Source of the DNA: Betaproteobacteria bacterium
Lineage (GTDB): Bacteria; Pseudomonadota; Gammaproteobacteria; Burkholderiales; Burkholderiaceae_C
Length of the DNA: 6,987 nucleotides
Direction: 5' to 3'
Assembly: GCA_009923895.1 (NCBI GenBank)
Contig: RFSP01000101.1
Location: 1 to 6,987 of the forward strand
Part shown: positions 1-6,886 of the stretch, piece by piece
How the letters are laid out: every line of letters begins with the position of its first letter
Numbering within the stretch: position 1 is the stretch's first letter
Position numbers and translations under genes: made by a program
Notes under the pieces: generated by a model
What the model was told of the DNA's origin: nothing
Databases searched by the model: none
What the model saw: only the letters and a program-made list of their open reading frames with translations

Positions 1-773
1 CTGCCCACCCCGCCCAACACCGCCATGAAAAGGTATTCAATGCCTTTGCCGATGGAAAACGGTGTGGGATTGACGGCGCGTTGGAAGTGCGCAAAGAGCC
101 ACCCCGATATCGCGGCCAGCACGGCGGCGTAGACGAAGACGATCAATTTGTAACGGAAGGTGGAGATGCCCATGGCCTCGGCCATGGTGGCGCCGCTTTT
201 GAGTGAACGAATGGCACGCCCCGGCCGCGAATCCAACAGGTGCGTCATGGCCAGTGCGGCCACCAACACCATGCCCCAAATCAGGTCGTGCAGACCGCGG
301 CCGCTGCCAAGTGACGTGCCGAACAACTCCAACGCAGGCACACCCAAGATGCCGTCGTATTTGCCCAGCCACTCCATATTGGCCATGGTGTAGTTGAGCG
401 ACAGGCCCCAAGCGATGGTGGCCAGGGGCAGATAGTGGCCCGACATGCGCAAGGTGATGAGACCCACCACCAGCGCCGCCACCACCGACAGACCCACACC
501 GGCCAAAAGAGTGAGCCAGGGAGAGACGTTCATCTTGACGGCCAGAAACGCAGCCGTGTAAGCACCAATGCCCACAAAGGCGGCCTGCCCAAACGAGGTC
601 AGGCCGCTCACGCCGGTGAGCAGCACCAGCCCCAGAGCCACAAGCGCATACAAGCCGATGAAATTGGACTGCGTGATCCAGAAATCTGGCACGGGCAGTG
701 CTGGCAAGAGCAGCATCAGCAAGGCAAAGGCCGCAAAGGCAAAGCGTCGCACCAAAGCGAAGAGGGAGTTCAT
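1..773 (-). CDS. livM: LivM-type branched-chain/aromatic-acid ABC transporter permease (partial, C-terminus cut by window edge)
   Basis: This is the second inner-membrane permease of a HAAT-type (branched-chain amino acid type) ABC importer. The frame is open from ATG at 773 to the left edge, giving 257 codons of a protein that usually has about 320-350. An N-terminal hydrophobic helix (about residues 11-29) is followed by the LivM signature GVSGLTSFGQAAFVGIGAY at residues 54-72. Several more membrane segments follow. The segment RAIRSLKSGATMAEAMGIS (about 187-204) matches the cytoplasmic loop that contacts the ATPase, and GIEYLFMAVLGGVG is the start of the conserved C-terminal block. The start is well supported: a strong Shine-Dalgarno sequence (GGGGAGGAG, complement of 781-789) lies 7 nt upstream inside the end of livH, and only one base separates the livH stop from this ATG. 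The permease family is clear. The substrate is inferred from the neighbouring feruloyl-CoA synthetase. Confidence 0.93.
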   Translation of the reverse strand, partial: MNSLFALVRRFAFAAFALLMLLLPALPVPDFWITQSNFIGLYALVALGLVLLTGVSGLTSFGQAAFVGIGAYTAAFLAVKMNVSPWLTLLAGVGLSVVAALVVGLITLRMSGHYLPLATIAWGLSLNYTMANMEWLGKYDGILGVPALELFGTSLGSGRGLHDLIWGMVLVAALAMTHLLDSRPGRAIRSLKSGATMAEAMGISTFRYKLIVFVYAAVLAAISGWLFAHFQRAVNPTPFSIGKGIEYLFMAVLGGVG

Positions 774-774
774 T

Positions 775-1812
775 TCAGTGCTCCTCCCCGTGCGGGTCTC
801 GCAACGAGCGCCACAGCAGCACAGGCAAGATGGAGCTGAAGACAATCACTTCTTTGAAGGCGCTGGCCCAAAATGAGCCAAAACTTTCAATCAGGCCCAC
901 GCCCAGCGCACCCACCAAGGCCAGCGGGTAGCTTGACAGTCCGGCGAACACCGCGGCCACAAAGCCCTTGAGGCCAATGATGAAGCCACTGTCGTAAAAC
1001 AAGGTGGTGGTGGGGCCAATGAGCAAGCCGGACAAGGCGCCAATGAAAGCCGCCATGGTGAAGGACAGACGCCCTGCCGTGGTGCTGGAAATGCCCATGA
1101 GGCGGGCCCCCAGGCGGTTGACAGCGGTGGCGCGCAAGGCCTTGCCACGCAAAGAGCGCTCAAAAAACAGGTACAGGCTCACGATCAAGGCCAGCGACGC
1201 GGCAAAGATGATGAGCGTCTGCCCTGAGAGTGCCAAGGGACCCATTGTGAAACGTTCGTCCCAGAAGCTGGGATTGCGAAACCCTTCGGCACCGAAGAAG
1301 AAAAGGCCCAGACCCACCAGCGCAAAGTGCACACCCACCGACACGATCAGCAACACCAGCACGGTGGCGTCAGCCAAACGTTCATAAGCCAGACGGTAGA
1401 TCAGCGGGCCAAAAGGCGTGACCAAAGCCAAAGTGAGCACGGCTTGTGCAAGCAAGGGCAGATTGAGCGGCGCAGCCCACCACACCACCGCTGAAATGAA
1501 CAGCGGATAGGCCAAGGTGCGCGTCACGTTGCGGGTAATGCGTCCTGCAGACAGATGGTGCCGCACGCCTTGCCACACGTCGGTCACGGCCACCGACGAT
1601 GACAAGATCAGCAAGAACCACACCGTTCCAGGCACCTTGCCTGTTTGCATGATGGCCAAAGTCAAAGCCCCGTAGGCCACGAACTCCCCTTGCGGAATGA
1701 AAATCACCCGCGTGACGGCAAACAACAGCACCGTGGCCAGAGCCAACAGGGCGTAGATCGCCCCATTGGTGACGCCGTCCAAGGCCAGGATGCTGGCGAT
1801 CGTGAAGTCCAT
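775..1812 (-). CDS. livH: LivH-type branched-chain/aromatic-acid ABC transporter permease
   Basis: This is the first inner-membrane permease of the HAAT-type ABC importer, 345 residues. Its N-terminus (NGAIYALLALATVLLF at 16-31, then TRVIFIPQGEFVAYGAL) matches the conserved opening of LivH proteins. NRLGARLMGIS (232-242) with the following TAGRLSFTMAAFIGALSGLL corresponds to the ATPase-contact loop and next helix. GLKGFVAAVFAGLSSYPLALVGALGVGLIE (280-309) is the conserved C-terminal block. The protein is longer than a typical LivH (about 290-310). The excess lies between about residues 75 and 115, where a basic stretch (GVRHHLSAGRITRNVTRT) interrupts the usual second and third helices. It starts 19 nt after the binding-protein stop, with no obvious Shine-Dalgarno, so its translation may be coupled. 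The livM start follows its stop after one base. Family is certain; substrate specificity is inferred from context. Confidence 0.94.
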   Translation of the reverse strand: MDFTIASILALDGVTNGAIYALLALATVLLFAVTRVIFIPQGEFVAYGALTLAIMQTGKVPGTVWFLLILSSSVAVTDVWQGVRHHLSAGRITRNVTRTLAYPLFISAVVWWAAPLNLPLLAQAVLTLALVTPFGPLIYRLAYERLADATVLVLLIVSVGVHFALVGLGLFFFGAEGFRNPSFWDERFTMGPLALSGQTLIIFAASLALIVSLYLFFERSLRGKALRATAVNRLGARLMGISSTTAGRLSFTMAAFIGALSGLLIGPTTTLFYDSGFIIGLKGFVAAVFAGLSSYPLALVGALGVGLIESFGSFWASAFKEVIVFSSILPVLLWRSLRDPHGEEH

Positions 1813-1831
1813 GGCTTGTGAGTTTGAACCG

Positions 1832-2974
1832 TCAGTTGGCGAGCACGAAGTCGCCGTTGACCACCTTGAGCATCACGCCGGTCTCATTGGTATAGCCCCA
1901 ATGGTCGTCCTTGGTCCAGTTCATGATGCCGTGAGAAAAGACCGTGCGCCCCATGGTCTCCATGGCGTCGCGCAGCGCAGCGCGAAACTCTGCCGTGCCC
2001 GGCTTGGCCTTTTTGAGCGCCATGGGAATGATCTTCTCCAGCACAATTTGCGCGTCGTAAGAGTGACCCGCAAATTGGTTGTGCGATCCGGCGCCATAGG
2101 CCTTGTCGTACTTGGACACAAAGTCCATGGCCACCTTTTTGCTGGGGTGGTTGTCAGCCAACAAATTGCCCACCACCGCCGGTCCGGACACCACAAAAGC
2201 ACCTTCCACGTCTTTACCACCCACTCGCATCAGGTCTTTGGTGGCGGCGGCGTGGGTCTGATAAATCTTGCCGGTGTAGCCGCGCTCCACGATGGCTTTG
2301 TGAGGCATGGCCGCACCCGACCCGGAGGCCACGATCAACATGGCGTCGGGTTTGGCAGCGTTGAGTTTGAGGGCTTGCGCCGTTACGCTGGTGTCGGTGC
2401 GGGCAAAACGCTCGGTGGCCACCACCTTGATGCCGGCTTTGGCAGCTTCGGGCGTGAAGGCTTGCAGCCATTGCTCGCCGTAGGCATCGGTGTAGCCCAA
2501 GAACCCCACCGTTTTAATGCCTTGCTTCTTCATGAGCTCGATCATGGCGTAGGCCATGACGTTATTGCTCTGCGGCAGGCGGAACAGCCACTGGTCTTGC
2601 CCGGGGGGCACGCCCACAGGAGAAGCGGCCAATTGCACCGTCTTGGCCTCGGTGGCCACAGGCGTCATGGCAGCGGCCACGGTGGTGATGCAAGAGCCGA
2701 TGATCATGTCCACCTTGTCTTCGGTCACAAAGCGGCGGGCGTTGGTGGTGCCTTTGCCGGGGTCGGTGGCATCGTCCAGGATGATGAGATTGACTTTCTC
2801 ACCCCCAATGGTCTGCGGGAACAGCTTGAACTGATTTTGCATGGGGATGCCCAGCCCAGAGCCCGGCCCCGTGAGGGACAGGCTCACGCCGATGTTCACG
2901 TCGGCCAAGGCGGCGGTTGCCGCGAGGGCTGTGGCCGTGGCCAGCAAGGTCCGCTTCAAGGTTTTCTTCATCAT
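1832..2974 (-). CDS. Periplasmic substrate-binding protein of the ABC importer, probably for hydroxycinnamates (CouP-like)
   Basis: This is a type I periplasmic binding protein (Peripla_BP_6/Leu-Ile-Val-binding family), 380 residues from the chosen start. Residues 1-24 form a Sec signal peptide: basic MMKKTLKR, a hydrophobic Ala/Leu core, and cleavage after ALA just before DVNIGVSLSLTGPGSG, the usual first strand and ligand-loop region. Later landmarks are LIILDDATDPGKGTTNARRFV, VDMIIGSCITTVAAAMTPVA and KTVGFLGYTDAYGEQW. The overall pattern resembles the RPA1789/CouP group that binds p-coumarate and ferulate in Rhodopseudomonas. I recognise this from memory and could not align it. An earlier in-frame ATG at 3025 overlaps the fcs stop as ATGA, but the start at 2974 gives a normal signal peptide and follows a GAGGAG-type ribosome site (2986-2993) at about 13 nt. 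A start at the next codon (2971) is also possible. Branched-chain amino acids or benzoates are alternative ligands. Confidence 0.93.
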   Translation of the reverse strand: MMKKTLKRTLLATATALAATAALADVNIGVSLSLTGPGSGLGIPMQNQFKLFPQTIGGEKVNLIILDDATDPGKGTTNARRFVTEDKVDMIIGSCITTVAAAMTPVATEAKTVQLAASPVGVPPGQDQWLFRLPQSNNVMAYAMIELMKKQGIKTVGFLGYTDAYGEQWLQAFTPEAAKAGIKVVATERFARTDTSVTAQALKLNAAKPDAMLIVASGSGAAMPHKAIVERGYTGKIYQTHAAATKDLMRVGGKDVEGAFVVSGPAVVGNLLADNHPSKKVAMDFVSKYDKAYGAGSHNQFAGHSYDAQIVLEKIIPMALKKAKPGTAEFRAALRDAMETMGRTVFSHGIMNWTKDDHWGYTNETGVMLKVVNGDFVLAN

Positions 2975-2985
2975 GTTCACAGGGT

Positions 2986-2993
2986 GTCTCCTC
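2986..2993 (-). promoter_or_regulatory. Ribosome binding site deciding the binding-protein start
   Basis: On the minus strand this reads GAGGAGAC, a good Shine-Dalgarno match. It lies 13 nt upstream of the ATG at 2974, somewhat long. It falls inside the extra 17 codons that the upstream ATG at 3025 would add, so it favours the shorter form with a standard signal peptide. Confidence 0.5.
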
Positions 2994-3021
2994 TTCAGGT
3001 CGTTTGGGTGAAAGCATTCCT

Positions 3022-4902
3022 TCATCCACCGGTGGCCGGTAGGATGACGTCAGGATCGGCGCTTGTATAGAGGGCCTCTACCAATGCCGCGCGGTGTTGA
3101 AGCACCGCGCGCTGGTTGATCGAGCCCTTGTCGGTGATTTCGCCCAGGTCAATCGAGGGCGGATCGGCCAGCACAAACCATCGGGCAATGCGTGTGGCGC
3201 TGCCGGTGGCTTCTTGCCACAACCGGTTGGCCAGCGACTGGAAAAATGCGCGCACGGCCGGGTGGCGCAACACCTCGGCCAACGGGGCAGTGGGGGGCAG
3301 GCCTGTGGCCAGTTGCCGACAGGCGTCGGGCCGCGGAATGATCAACGCCCCCAGGTCGTTGCGGTTGATGCCCGTGAGCACGGCGTCCTGCACGCACGGG
3401 TCGCCCGCCAGCACAATGCGCGAGCGCAAAGGGCCCACACTCACAAAGGTGCCCGTGGCCAACTTGAAGTCCTCGGCCGTGCGTCCATCAAAGAGCAGGC
3501 CGCGTTGGGGGTCTGCAGGAGAAATCCACTTGACGGCGTCACCCGTTCGGTAAAAACCCTCTTCGTCAAAGGCCGCGGCCGTCTGCTCAGGCAATCGCCA
3601 GTAACCGGGCATGACGTTGGGGCCACGAAAACGGATTTCGACCTTGTCGTCGCTGGGCACCAGTTTGACCTCGACCCCCGGGACTGGAAGCCCAATGTGG
3701 CCCGAAGCCACGTCGGTGCCCACCGCAAACGTGCAGGAAGGCGCCGTTTCAGTCATGCCCAGCCCAGTGATGACGCGTACGCGCTCGCCCACCGAGGCTT
3801 CGGCGTGCGCGTGCAGCTTGTCCCAGACCGCCTGGCTAAGCGCCGCACCCGCAAACATAAAGGCCTTGCAACGCTTGAAGAGTGTGTCGCGCAGTTGCAC
3901 GTCGCTGTCCATGGCGGTGGCAATTTCTTCCAAGCCTTTGGGGACGTTGAAGTAGATGGTGGGCGAAATCTCGCGCAGGTTGCGCAGTGTGTCGGCGATG
4001 CCGGCGGGCGTGGGTTTGCCGTCGTCGATGTACAGCGAGCCGCCGTTGTAAATGGTGATGCCCACATTGTGGCTGCCGCCAAACACGTGGTTCCACGGCA
4101 GCCAATCCACCAACACCGGCGGCTCTTCGGCCATGAACCCCAAGCACTGGCGCAGCATCTGCTGGTTGCTGCACATCATGCGCTGCGTGGTGATCACGCC
4201 CTTGGGCATCTTGGTGGAGCCCGAGGTGAACAAGAATTTGGCGATGGTGTCCGGCCCCACCTGGGCATGCGCTGCTTCGCCCGAGGCACCGGGTGGGATG
4301 GCCCACAAGCTGTCAAAAGAGACCACCTGCCGGCCAGGCACATGGCCCTGTGTCATGACCAGCGTCGCGTCGGCCGCAGCCGTGGCGGCGATGGCCGGTG
4401 CATAGGCCTCATGGCTGGCAAAGATCAGCCCTGGGGTGATGGAGTCGATGATGTAGCGCAGCTTGCCGTAATCTTTGGACACCAAAGAGTAGGCCGTGGA
4501 AATGGGTGCGTAGGGCACGCCCACCCACATGGCCCCCAGCGCCAGGGTGAGGTGCTCCAGGCTGTTTTCGCTCAGGATGGCCACGGGGCGGTCGGCCGAC
4601 AAGCCCAGGTTGACCAGCGCCTGGCCCACGGCGCGGGCGCGTTGCAGCATTTGGGCGTAGGTGAGGGCGGTCCAGCCTCCACCGCCGGGGCTGCGTCTGG
4701 CCACCAAAACGCGATCGGGCGCTTGGGTCGCCCAATGCTCCAGCCGGTCGGTCAACCGCGCCGGGTAGTCACCCAAGGGCTCGGTCGATCGCAGCAGCGT
4801 GGTGCCATCGGTCCCAGATTGCACATGCGCCTGCACGCAGCCCCCCACCCGCGCATCACGATAGCGGGGCGGTTGCTGATGGAGTGCCTTGGCTTCGTGC
4901 AT
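3022..4902 (-). CDS. fcs: Feruloyl-CoA synthetase (hydroxycinnamate-CoA ligase)
   Basis: This is a cytoplasmic ATP-dependent acyl-CoA synthetase of the ANL superfamily, 626 residues. It would adenylate ferulate or related hydroxycinnamates and transfer the acyl group to CoA. Core motifs are in order: phosphate-binding loop TSGSTKMPKG (226-235), GLGMTET (380-386), YRTGD (451-455) and the hinge block DGRTAEDFKLATG (472-484). The C-terminal region EITDKGSINQR (588-598) carries the probable catalytic lysine K592. The form of these motifs (TTQRMMCSNQQM after the P-loop, EDFKLATGTFVSVGPLR, ITDKGSINQ) is what I associate with the feruloyl-CoA synthase group of about 610-625 residues, not with fatty acyl or acetyl-CoA synthetases. 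The ATG at 4902 was chosen because it lies 13 nt after the hydratase stop. The frame stays open upstream to 5199, but that stretch overlaps the hydratase and does not look like coding sequence. The Shine-Dalgarno is weak. Substrate assignment rests on family recognition plus neighbours. Confidence 0.92.
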   Translation of the reverse strand: MHEAKALHQQPPRYRDARVGGCVQAHVQSGTDGTTLLRSTEPLGDYPARLTDRLEHWATQAPDRVLVARRSPGGGGWTALTYAQMLQRARAVGQALVNLGLSADRPVAILSENSLEHLTLALGAMWVGVPYAPISTAYSLVSKDYGKLRYIIDSITPGLIFASHEAYAPAIAATAAADATLVMTQGHVPGRQVVSFDSLWAIPPGASGEAAHAQVGPDTIAKFLFTSGSTKMPKGVITTQRMMCSNQQMLRQCLGFMAEEPPVLVDWLPWNHVFGGSHNVGITIYNGGSLYIDDGKPTPAGIADTLRNLREISPTIYFNVPKGLEEIATAMDSDVQLRDTLFKRCKAFMFAGAALSQAVWDKLHAHAEASVGERVRVITGLGMTETAPSCTFAVGTDVASGHIGLPVPGVEVKLVPSDDKVEIRFRGPNVMPGYWRLPEQTAAAFDEEGFYRTGDAVKWISPADPQRGLLFDGRTAEDFKLATGTFVSVGPLRSRIVLAGDPCVQDAVLTGINRNDLGALIIPRPDACRQLATGLPPTAPLAEVLRHPAVRAFFQSLANRLWQEATGSATRIARWFVLADPPSIDLGEITDKGSINQRAVLQHRAALVEALYTSADPDVILPATGG

Positions 4903-4915
4903 GACGGCAGCTTGC

Positions 4916-5725
4916 TCAGGCGGTGGCTTTGACGACCTTGCCTGCGCGGCCTTCCAAGAAGGCGCGCAAGCGAGATTGCGCCTCGGGCGTGCTTTCGGCC
5001 ACCGCCGCCATGAGCGACTCGGTAAAAAGCCCCTCACTTTGCGATTGGTCGGCAATGCGCGGCAGGGCGTGCATGACGGCAAAGTTGGACATGGGCGCAT
5101 TCTGGGCAATGCGTTGGGCCAGGGCCAGGGCCTTGGCGACGCTCTCTCCCTCGGGCACCACATACTGCGACAAGCCCACAGCCAAGCCTTCATCAGCATC
5201 GTAGACGCGGCCGGTCATCATCAAGTCGGTCATGCGGGCCACGCCCATCAGCCGAGGGATGCGCGCGGAGCCGCCTCCGCCCACAAAGATGCCGCGTTGA
5301 CCTTCAGGCAGACCGTAGTAGGTGGTGGTGTCTGCCACGCGAATGTGGCAAGCGCTGGCCAGCTCTAAACCACCGCCCACCACGGCGCCGTGCAAGGCGG
5401 CCACCACCGGGATGCGCCCGAATTGGATGGCGTCAAACGCGGCGTGCCACATGCGCGAGTGCAGCACACCGCTGTGAATGTCTCGCTCAACCAGTTCCGA
5501 CAAATCCAGTCCGGCACAAAAGTGCTGCCCTTCGCCGCTGATGACGGCACAACGCACCGCATCGGGCAACTGGATGAAACAGGTGTGCAGCTGCTGAATC
5601 AGCGGATCGCTCAACGCATTGCGCTTGGCAGGGCGATTCAAACGGATGTGGGCCACCACACCGTCGATTGACACTTGCAGCAAATCCAAATGGTTCAGCA
5701 GGCCAGGGGCGGAGGTGTGGGTCAT
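4916..5725 (-). CDS. Enoyl-CoA hydratase of the crotonase family, probably acting on hydroxycinnamoyl-CoA
   Basis: This crotonase-fold enzyme has 269 residues from the ATG at 5725. Numbering from a TTG at 5752 would add 9 residues and is used for the positions here. The segment HFCAGLDLSEL (77-87) forms the first half of the oxyanion hole. HGAVVGGGLELASACHIRVAD (121-141) carries glutamate E130, and YYGLPEGQRGIFVGGGGSARIPRLMG carries E150. The 20-residue spacing of E130 and E150 equals that of the two catalytic glutamates of classical enoyl-CoA hydratase (E144/E164 in rat). Hydroxycinnamoyl-CoA hydratase-lyases lack the first of these, so simple hydration of feruloyl- or coumaroyl-CoA is the better prediction. 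It is the first gene of the minus-strand unit and is followed by fcs after 13 nt. No good Shine-Dalgarno is seen before either candidate start, so the exact N-terminus is uncertain. Family is certain; reaction and substrate are inferred. Confidence 0.9.
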   Translation of the reverse strand: MTHTSAPGLLNHLDLLQVSIDGVVAHIRLNRPAKRNALSDPLIQQLHTCFIQLPDAVRCAVISGEGQHFCAGLDLSELVERDIHSGVLHSRMWHAAFDAIQFGRIPVVAALHGAVVGGGLELASACHIRVADTTTYYGLPEGQRGIFVGGGGSARIPRLMGVARMTDLMMTGRVYDADEGLAVGLSQYVVPEGESVAKALALAQRIAQNAPMSNFAVMHALPRIADQSQSEGLFTESLMAAVAESTPEAQSRLRAFLEGRAGKVVKATA

Positions 5726-5773
5726 GACGTTTGGGCTTGGGGAGCGACTCAAGATGCAGCGCGCAAGATAGTT

Positions 5774-5824
5774 CAGAATATGAATAAGAAGATCAGGAGA
5801 AACCCTAGGGTTGTTGCAGAATAT
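5774..5824. repeat. Direct repeat CAGAATAT, two copies, in the divergent promoter region
   Basis: CAGAATAT occurs at 5774-5781 and again at 5817-5824, 43 bp start to start, about four helical turns. The two copies bracket the 12-bp palindrome. They could be regulator contact sites or a chance event in A+T-rich sequence. Confidence 0.35.
5801..5812. promoter_or_regulatory. Candidate operator: perfect 12-bp palindrome
   Basis: AACCCTAGGGTT is identical to its own reverse complement and sits near the middle of the divergent promoter region. A palindrome of this length in about 140 bp is expected by chance roughly 3 times in 100. MarR-family repressors commonly control hydroxycinnamate genes through palindromes in such places, but no regulator gene is in the window, so the assignment is tentative. 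Confidence 0.35.
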
Positions 5825-5891
5825 AGGGAGGAAAATAGCTTAAAACCTCAAAAGCCGCCTCTGTAACTGGTTCAAATTCATAACTTCTATC

Positions 5892-6755
5892 ATGAAGACA
5901 GACGACCTCATCGCGATTGACATCCACACCCACGCCGAGGTGTCTTGTCGCAACCCTTTTGACAGCTACGGCGAGGAGTACGACCGCGCGGCGGACAAGT
6001 ACTTCGGCTCTGACCGCCGGCCCACCATCGCCGAGACGGTGGCTTACTACCGCGAGCGCAAGATCGGGCTGGTGATGTTCACGGTGGATTCGGAGTCTCA
6101 GCTCGGCCGCCGCCGCGTCCCCAACGAGGAGATCTGCGACGCCGCGCGCGAGAACAGCGACATGATGGTGGCCTTTGCCTCCATCGATCCGCACAAGGGC
6201 AAGATGGGCGCGCGCGAGGCCCGCCGATTGATTGAGGAACACGGCGTCAAGGGCTTTAAGTTCCACCCCACGGTGCAGGGCTTTTTGCCCTACGACAAGA
6301 TGGCTTGGCCGCTTTACGAGGTGATTGCCGAGCACAAGCTCCCCGCCATCTTCCACAGCGGGCATTCGGGCATTGGCAGCGGCATGCGCTGCGGTGGTGG
6401 TTTGCGACTGCAAAACAGCAACCCGATGTTGCTGGAAGACGTGGCCATTGACTTCCCTGACATTGAGATCGTCATCGCCCACCCCAGCTGGCCCTGGCAG
6501 GACGAGGCGCTGAGCCTGGCGCTGCACAAGCCCAATGTATGGATCGACCTTTCAGGCTGGAGCCCCAAGTACTTTCCGCCCCAGTTGATCCAATACGCCA
6601 ACACCTTGCTCAAAGACCGCATGCTCTTTGGCAGCGACTACCCGCTGATCACGCCCGAGCGCTGGATGAAGGACTTTGACGAAGCGGGGTTCAAGGACAA
6701 GGTCAAGCCCTTGATTTTGAAAGAGAACGCGAAGCGGTTGTTGGGGTTTGTTTGA
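5892..6755 (+). CDS. Amidohydrolase-2 family (COG2159-type) metal-dependent hydrolase, possibly hydroxyphenyl-beta-ketoacyl-CoA hydrolase
   Basis: This is a TIM-barrel metal-dependent hydrolase of the Amidohydro_2 family, 287 residues and apparently complete. Metal-ligand positions are intact: DIHTH at 10-14 (H12, H14), FKFHP (H125), FHSGHSG (H155), IAHPSWPW (H197) and FGSDYP (D249). This family includes decarboxylases, lactonases and hydrolases acting on aromatic or dicarboxylic substrates. From memory, close relatives linked to feruloyl-CoA synthetase genes carry the name 4-hydroxyphenyl-beta-ketoacyl-CoA hydrolase. That would fit cleavage of the beta-keto thioester to a hydroxybenzoate such as vanillate. 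The ATG at 5892 is the only reasonable start after the in-frame stop at 5841-5843. No Shine-Dalgarno precedes it. It is transcribed away from the fcs unit from a shared promoter region. The fold and metal site are secure, the reaction is not; a decarboxylase role is the main alternative. Confidence 0.9.
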   Translation: MKTDDLIAIDIHTHAEVSCRNPFDSYGEEYDRAADKYFGSDRRPTIAETVAYYRERKIGLVMFTVDSESQLGRRRVPNEEICDAARENSDMMVAFASIDPHKGKMGAREARRLIEEHGVKGFKFHPTVQGFLPYDKMAWPLYEVIAEHKLPAIFHSGHSGIGSGMRCGGGLRLQNSNPMLLEDVAIDFPDIEIVIAHPSWPWQDEALSLALHKPNVWIDLSGWSPKYFPPQLIQYANTLLKDRMLFGSDYPLITPERWMKDFDEAGFKDKVKPLILKENAKRLLGFV

Positions 6756-6834
6756 GGGGAGCTTGAATCTACAAGGCCAAGGGTTCACTTGCGCCGCCCG
6801 AACCCAGGGCCTGCGCGAGGCTCATGCGGCACAG

Positions 6835-6861
6835 GTCCCGCTTCAATGCTTGAAGCGGGAC
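6835..6861. repeat. Perfect 12-bp inverted repeat with 3-nt loop
   Basis: GTCCCGCTTCAA (6835-6846) pairs perfectly with TTGAAGCGGGAC (6850-6861) across a TGC loop. It starts 80 nt after the amidohydrolase stop. A T-run is absent on both sides, so it is not a standard intrinsic terminator, though it could stabilise the mRNA 3' end. Confidence 0.75.
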
Positions 6862-6886
6862 TGCCCTGCGATGCTCGAGTCGTGCA

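Larger units (their letters stand above)
5726..5891. promoter_or_regulatory. Divergent promoter/operator region between the catabolic operon and the amidohydrolase gene
   Basis: This non-coding stretch lies between two divergently oriented genes and is clearly richer in A+T than its surroundings from about 5770 to 5891. It should hold the promoters of both units. I could not settle on a convincing -35/-10 pair on either strand: minus-strand TATATT at 5825-5820 has only TTGAGG 20 nt upstream, and plus-strand matches are weaker. It contains a perfect 12-bp palindrome and an 8-bp direct repeat, listed separately, which are candidate regulator sites. Confidence 0.55.

Noticed and set aside
1766..3070. 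Plus-strand open frame of 434 codons opposite the binding-protein gene
   Set aside because: Same mirror effect of GC-rich codons. The translation is His/Gly-rich and the opposite strand encodes a clear periplasmic binding protein with a signal peptide.
3094..4932. Very long plus-strand open frame (612 codons) opposite fcs
   Set aside because: It is antiparallel to a gene with complete ANL motifs. Its translation is His/Gly/Arg-rich without recognisable domains, as expected for the complement of high-GC coding sequence.
4903..5199. N-terminal extension of fcs by 99 codons
   Set aside because: It overlaps the conserved C-terminal part of the hydratase in another frame, is Trp/Arg/Pro-rich, and makes the protein far longer than its family. 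The ATG at 4902, just after the hydratase stop, is better.
5726..5752. Hydratase start at TTG 5752, adding nine residues
   Set aside because: It is a rare start codon with no better ribosome site than the ATG at 5725, and the added residues (SRSPSPNV) show no family similarity. It is not fully excluded.
5805..6527. Minus-strand open frame of 240 codons opposite the amidohydrolase
   Set aside because: It is the complement of a gene with a full set of metal-binding motifs, and the translation has no recognisable domain.
6835..6861. Hairpin as a rho-independent terminator for the amidohydrolase
   Set aside because: The stem is strong, but the downstream sequence on either strand lacks a T-run (TGCCCTGCG follows on the plus strand).
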